A stretch of 16,133 nucleotides of DNA from an uncultured Hyphomicrobiales bacterium (GTDB lineage: Bacteria > Pseudomonadota > Alphaproteobacteria > Rhizobiales > Beijerinckiaceae): contig CAIWVR010000281.1 of the NCBI GenBank assembly GCA_903916165.1, positions 1-16,133 of the forward strand. Reading direction: 5' to 3'. Shown piece by piece: positions 14,650-16,133 of this stretch. The notes under the pieces are model-generated. The model made no database searches, had not been told where the DNA came from, and was given only the letters and a program-made list of their open reading frames with translations. Position 1 is the stretch's first letter; every line of letters begins with the position of its first letter. Both the position numbers and the translations under genes were made by a program.

Positions 14650-15591
14650 TCAGCGTCCGCCGCTTTGGAAGGGCTTGCGGTTCCGCAGGCGCAGCAGGCG
14701 TCCATCAATGCAGGCCAGCCCGGCGCCGATCACCGCAAGACCGACAAGGTGACGCGCTGCCAGCTGTTCACCCAAAATCCACACGCCCAGGCCAATGGCG
14801 CTCACGGGAATGAGAAAGGTGACGAGCAAGAGATTTGTCGCACCGGCAGCGGCCAGAAGCCGGAAGTAGATCACATAGGCGAGCGCCGTCGACAGGCTGG
14901 CAAGGCCGCCAAGCGCCAGCCAGGTCGCGGGAGACGGCGAAGGCAGCGTCCAGGGCGCATCGACACAGGCGGAGACGCCGCACAGAAAGAGCGCGGACAT
15001 CGTCACCTGTCCGGTCGCGGTCGCCATGGGCGTAATCCCCATCCTTGAAAAGCGCCGCCCGTAAACGCCCGCACAGGCGTAGGAGAACCCCGCCAGAACC
15101 AGCGCGACCTGCGCGGCCACATGCGTGCCGACACCGTCGAGCACATCGAGCCCGATCATCGTCGCGACACCGGCAAAGCCGATCAGCACGCCAACCAGAC
15201 GGCTGCCCACCATTTTCTCATCCTGTGTCGCGACATGCGCAACGAGAATGGCGGACAGCGGCGTGGTCGCGTTCAGGATGGAGGCAAGGCCGCTGGCAAT
15301 ATGTCCCTGCGCCCAGAAGATCAGCGTAAACGGCACGACATTGTTGATCATGCCCATGACGGCAAAGGCGAGCCAGGCCGCGCGCGTGAACGGCAGGCGC
15401 TGGCCGATCAGCGGCAGGACCAGATTCAAGATGAGCGCCGCACCGCCTGCGCGCGCCAGCGCGACCGTGACGGGCGGAACCTCGCGGACGGCGACGCCGG
15501 CAAAAAAGAATGAGCCCCCCCAAAGCAGGGAAAGCAGCACGAGCATCGCCCATTGTGCGGGCGTCATCACCCTGCTGATTGGTGTCGTCAT
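14650..15591 (-). CDS. EamA/DMT-superfamily transporter
   Basis: This 313-residue inner-membrane transporter has about ten predicted helices in two EamA repeats (roughly 12-145 and 160-297). Hallmarks are LLWGGSFFFAGVAVREVPP (22-40), the PLSAIL stretch (111-116) in repeat 1, and WILGEQLAARHLVG near the end of repeat 2. Such proteins often export amino acids, metabolites or drugs. The substrate is unknown. The first ATG (15591) has only a distant GGAG. An alternative ATG at codon 9 (15567) has AGCAGGG directly upstream and could be the true start. It leads the minus-strand pair with the racemase-like gene, suggesting that both handle the same acid. The 258 bp upstream holds the divergent ilvD promoter, with nothing else recognised. 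Confidence 0.9.
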   Translation of the reverse strand: MTTPISRVMTPAQWAMLVLLSLLWGGSFFFAGVAVREVPPVTVALARAGGAALILNLVLPLIGQRLPFTRAAWLAFAVMGMINNVVPFTLIFWAQGHIASGLASILNATTPLSAILVAHVATQDEKMVGSRLVGVLIGFAGVATMIGLDVLDGVGTHVAAQVALVLAGFSYACAGVYGRRFSRMGITPMATATGQVTMSALFLCGVSACVDAPWTLPSPSPATWLALGGLASLSTALAYVIYFRLLAAAGATNLLLVTFLIPVSAIGLGVWILGEQLAARHLVGLAVIGAGLACIDGRLLRLRNRKPFQSGGR

Positions 15592-15737
15592 CTGGTGTCA
15601 GGCTCCAGTCATCAGGGCAACACAGGCGCACGCCCGGCGCAAGCCCGGCAGCCGCGTGCGGACACGCCAAAAGATGCGCGTCCGGGCAATCTGGACGGTC
15701 ACGATGAGCGATCCGTGATGCTGCGTTGCCCGGTTCT

Positions 15738-15766
15738 TTGACCTGGTCCTGAACCTCCATTATCTG
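15738..15766 (+). promoter_or_regulatory. Sigma-70-like promoter for ilvD
   Basis: TTGACC (15738-15743) and TATCTG (15761-15766) are 17 bases apart. Five of six bases of the -35 and three to four of six of the -10 match consensus. Transcription would begin near 15773, giving a leader of about 77 bases. No Leu/Ile/Val-rich leader peptide was found in that leader, so classical attenuation is not apparent. Confidence 0.55.
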
Positions 15767-15849
15767 TGAGTCCGCTTCACGCGTCCGGCGCTTCGAGCCC
15801 CGGTGCCTGAGCCGCCCGTTCGGCCGTCTTCCTGACCTTGGTGATTCTC

Positions 15850-16133
15850 ATGCCTGCTTATCGTTCCCGTACCACGACTCACGGCCGCAACATGGCCGGC
15901 GCGCGCGGCCTCTGGCGCGCCACCGGCATGAAGGACGAGGACTTCGGCAAGCCGATCATCGCCGTCTGCAATTCCTTCACGCAATTCGTGCCGGGCCACG
16001 TCCACCTGAAGGACCTCGGCCAGCTGGTCGCGCGCGAGATCGAGAAGGCGGGCGGCGTTGCCAAAGAATTCAATACCATCGCCGTGGACGATGGCATTGC
16101 GATGGGGCACAGCGGCATGTTGTATTCGCTGCC
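15850..16133 (+). CDS. ilvD: Dihydroxy-acid dehydratase, N-terminal 94 residues (cut by window)
   Basis: This enzyme converts 2,3-dihydroxy-isovalerate and 2,3-dihydroxy-3-methylvalerate to the 2-keto acids of valine and isoleucine synthesis, using an iron-sulfur cluster. The first 94 codons are nearly colinear with E. coli Ilv[67 protein letters not shown] and GMLYSLP. Asp81 of DDGIAMGH is the Mg-binding position. The cluster cysteines lie beyond the window. The ATG at 15850 fits the conserved N-terminus, with a GGTGA-type ribosome-binding site. It is a core biosynthetic gene and marks the boundary of the catabolic neighbourhood on the right. Confidence 0.96.
   Translation, partial: MPAYRSRTTTHGRNMAGARGLWRATGMKDEDFGKPIIAVCNSFTQFVPGHVHLKDLGQLVAREIEKAGGVAKEFNTIAVDDGIAMGHSGMLYSL

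Noticed and set aside
15766..15810. Short GTG-started frame in the ilvD leader as an attenuation peptide
   Set aside because: It has a single Leu and no Ile or Val run, and no terminator/antiterminator pair was seen.

Overview
The window looks like chromosomal DNA from a high-GC alphaproteobacterium, most likely of the Hyphomicrobiales (Rhizobiales). The evidence is strong G/C preference at third codon positions, TctC-type and SsuBC-type transport genes, a CoxL-like molybdenum hydroxylase, and intergenic palindromes of two types (CGTCATTGCGAGGAGC type and CCCTCTCCC...GGGAGAGGG type) that I associate from memory with that order. No rRNA, tRNA, CRISPR array, transposase or phage gene was seen.

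Layout. (1) 1-2355, minus strand: a probable unit of trmO/tsaA-like gene, a one-domain ModE-type regulator coupled to it by a GTGA overlap, and a DHA2-type MFS exporter that runs off the left edge. (2) 2521-5709, plus strand: a tight operon of cysteine hydrolase (isochorismatase fold), polysaccharide-deacetylase/PuuE-like protein, ABC permease and ABC ATPase. It has no substrate-binding protein. It ends in a 103-bp palindrome. (3) 5822-6844, minus strand: a lone FkbM-type methyltransferase. (4) 7007-12630, plus strand: acyl-CoA dehydrogenase, a repeat element, a predicted regulated promoter, a TctC-type binding protein coupled to a tandem RidA-like protein, a second copy of the 5.7-kb palindrome, and a CoxL-type molybdopterin hydroxylase large subunit. 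(5) 12769-13896, plus strand: a PHA-synthase-like alpha/beta hydrolase with Gly at the nucleophile position. (6) 13857-15591, minus strand: an EamA transporter and an Asp/Glu racemase-superfamily protein with no cysteine at either expected catalytic position. (7) 15850-16133, plus strand: the start of ilvD, with a good sigma-70 type promoter.

Taken together, regions 2-6 look like a catabolic neighbourhood. Transport is represented by an ABC importer, an orphan periplasmic receptor and a DMT permease. The enzymes could hydroxylate a heterocycle (Mo hydroxylase), open or trim C-N bonds (cysteine hydrolase, PuuE-like protein, RidA-like protein), oxidise a CoA ester (acyl-CoA dehydrogenase) and process a diacid (racemase/isomerase superfamily). 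The substrate cannot be read from the sequence, and the single pathway is inference. Three proteins (alpha/beta hydrolase, racemase-like, second RidA domain) lack a residue their families normally use, which is the most unusual aspect of the window. Molybdenum may link regions 1 and 4, because a ModE-like regulator and a Mo-enzyme both occur here.
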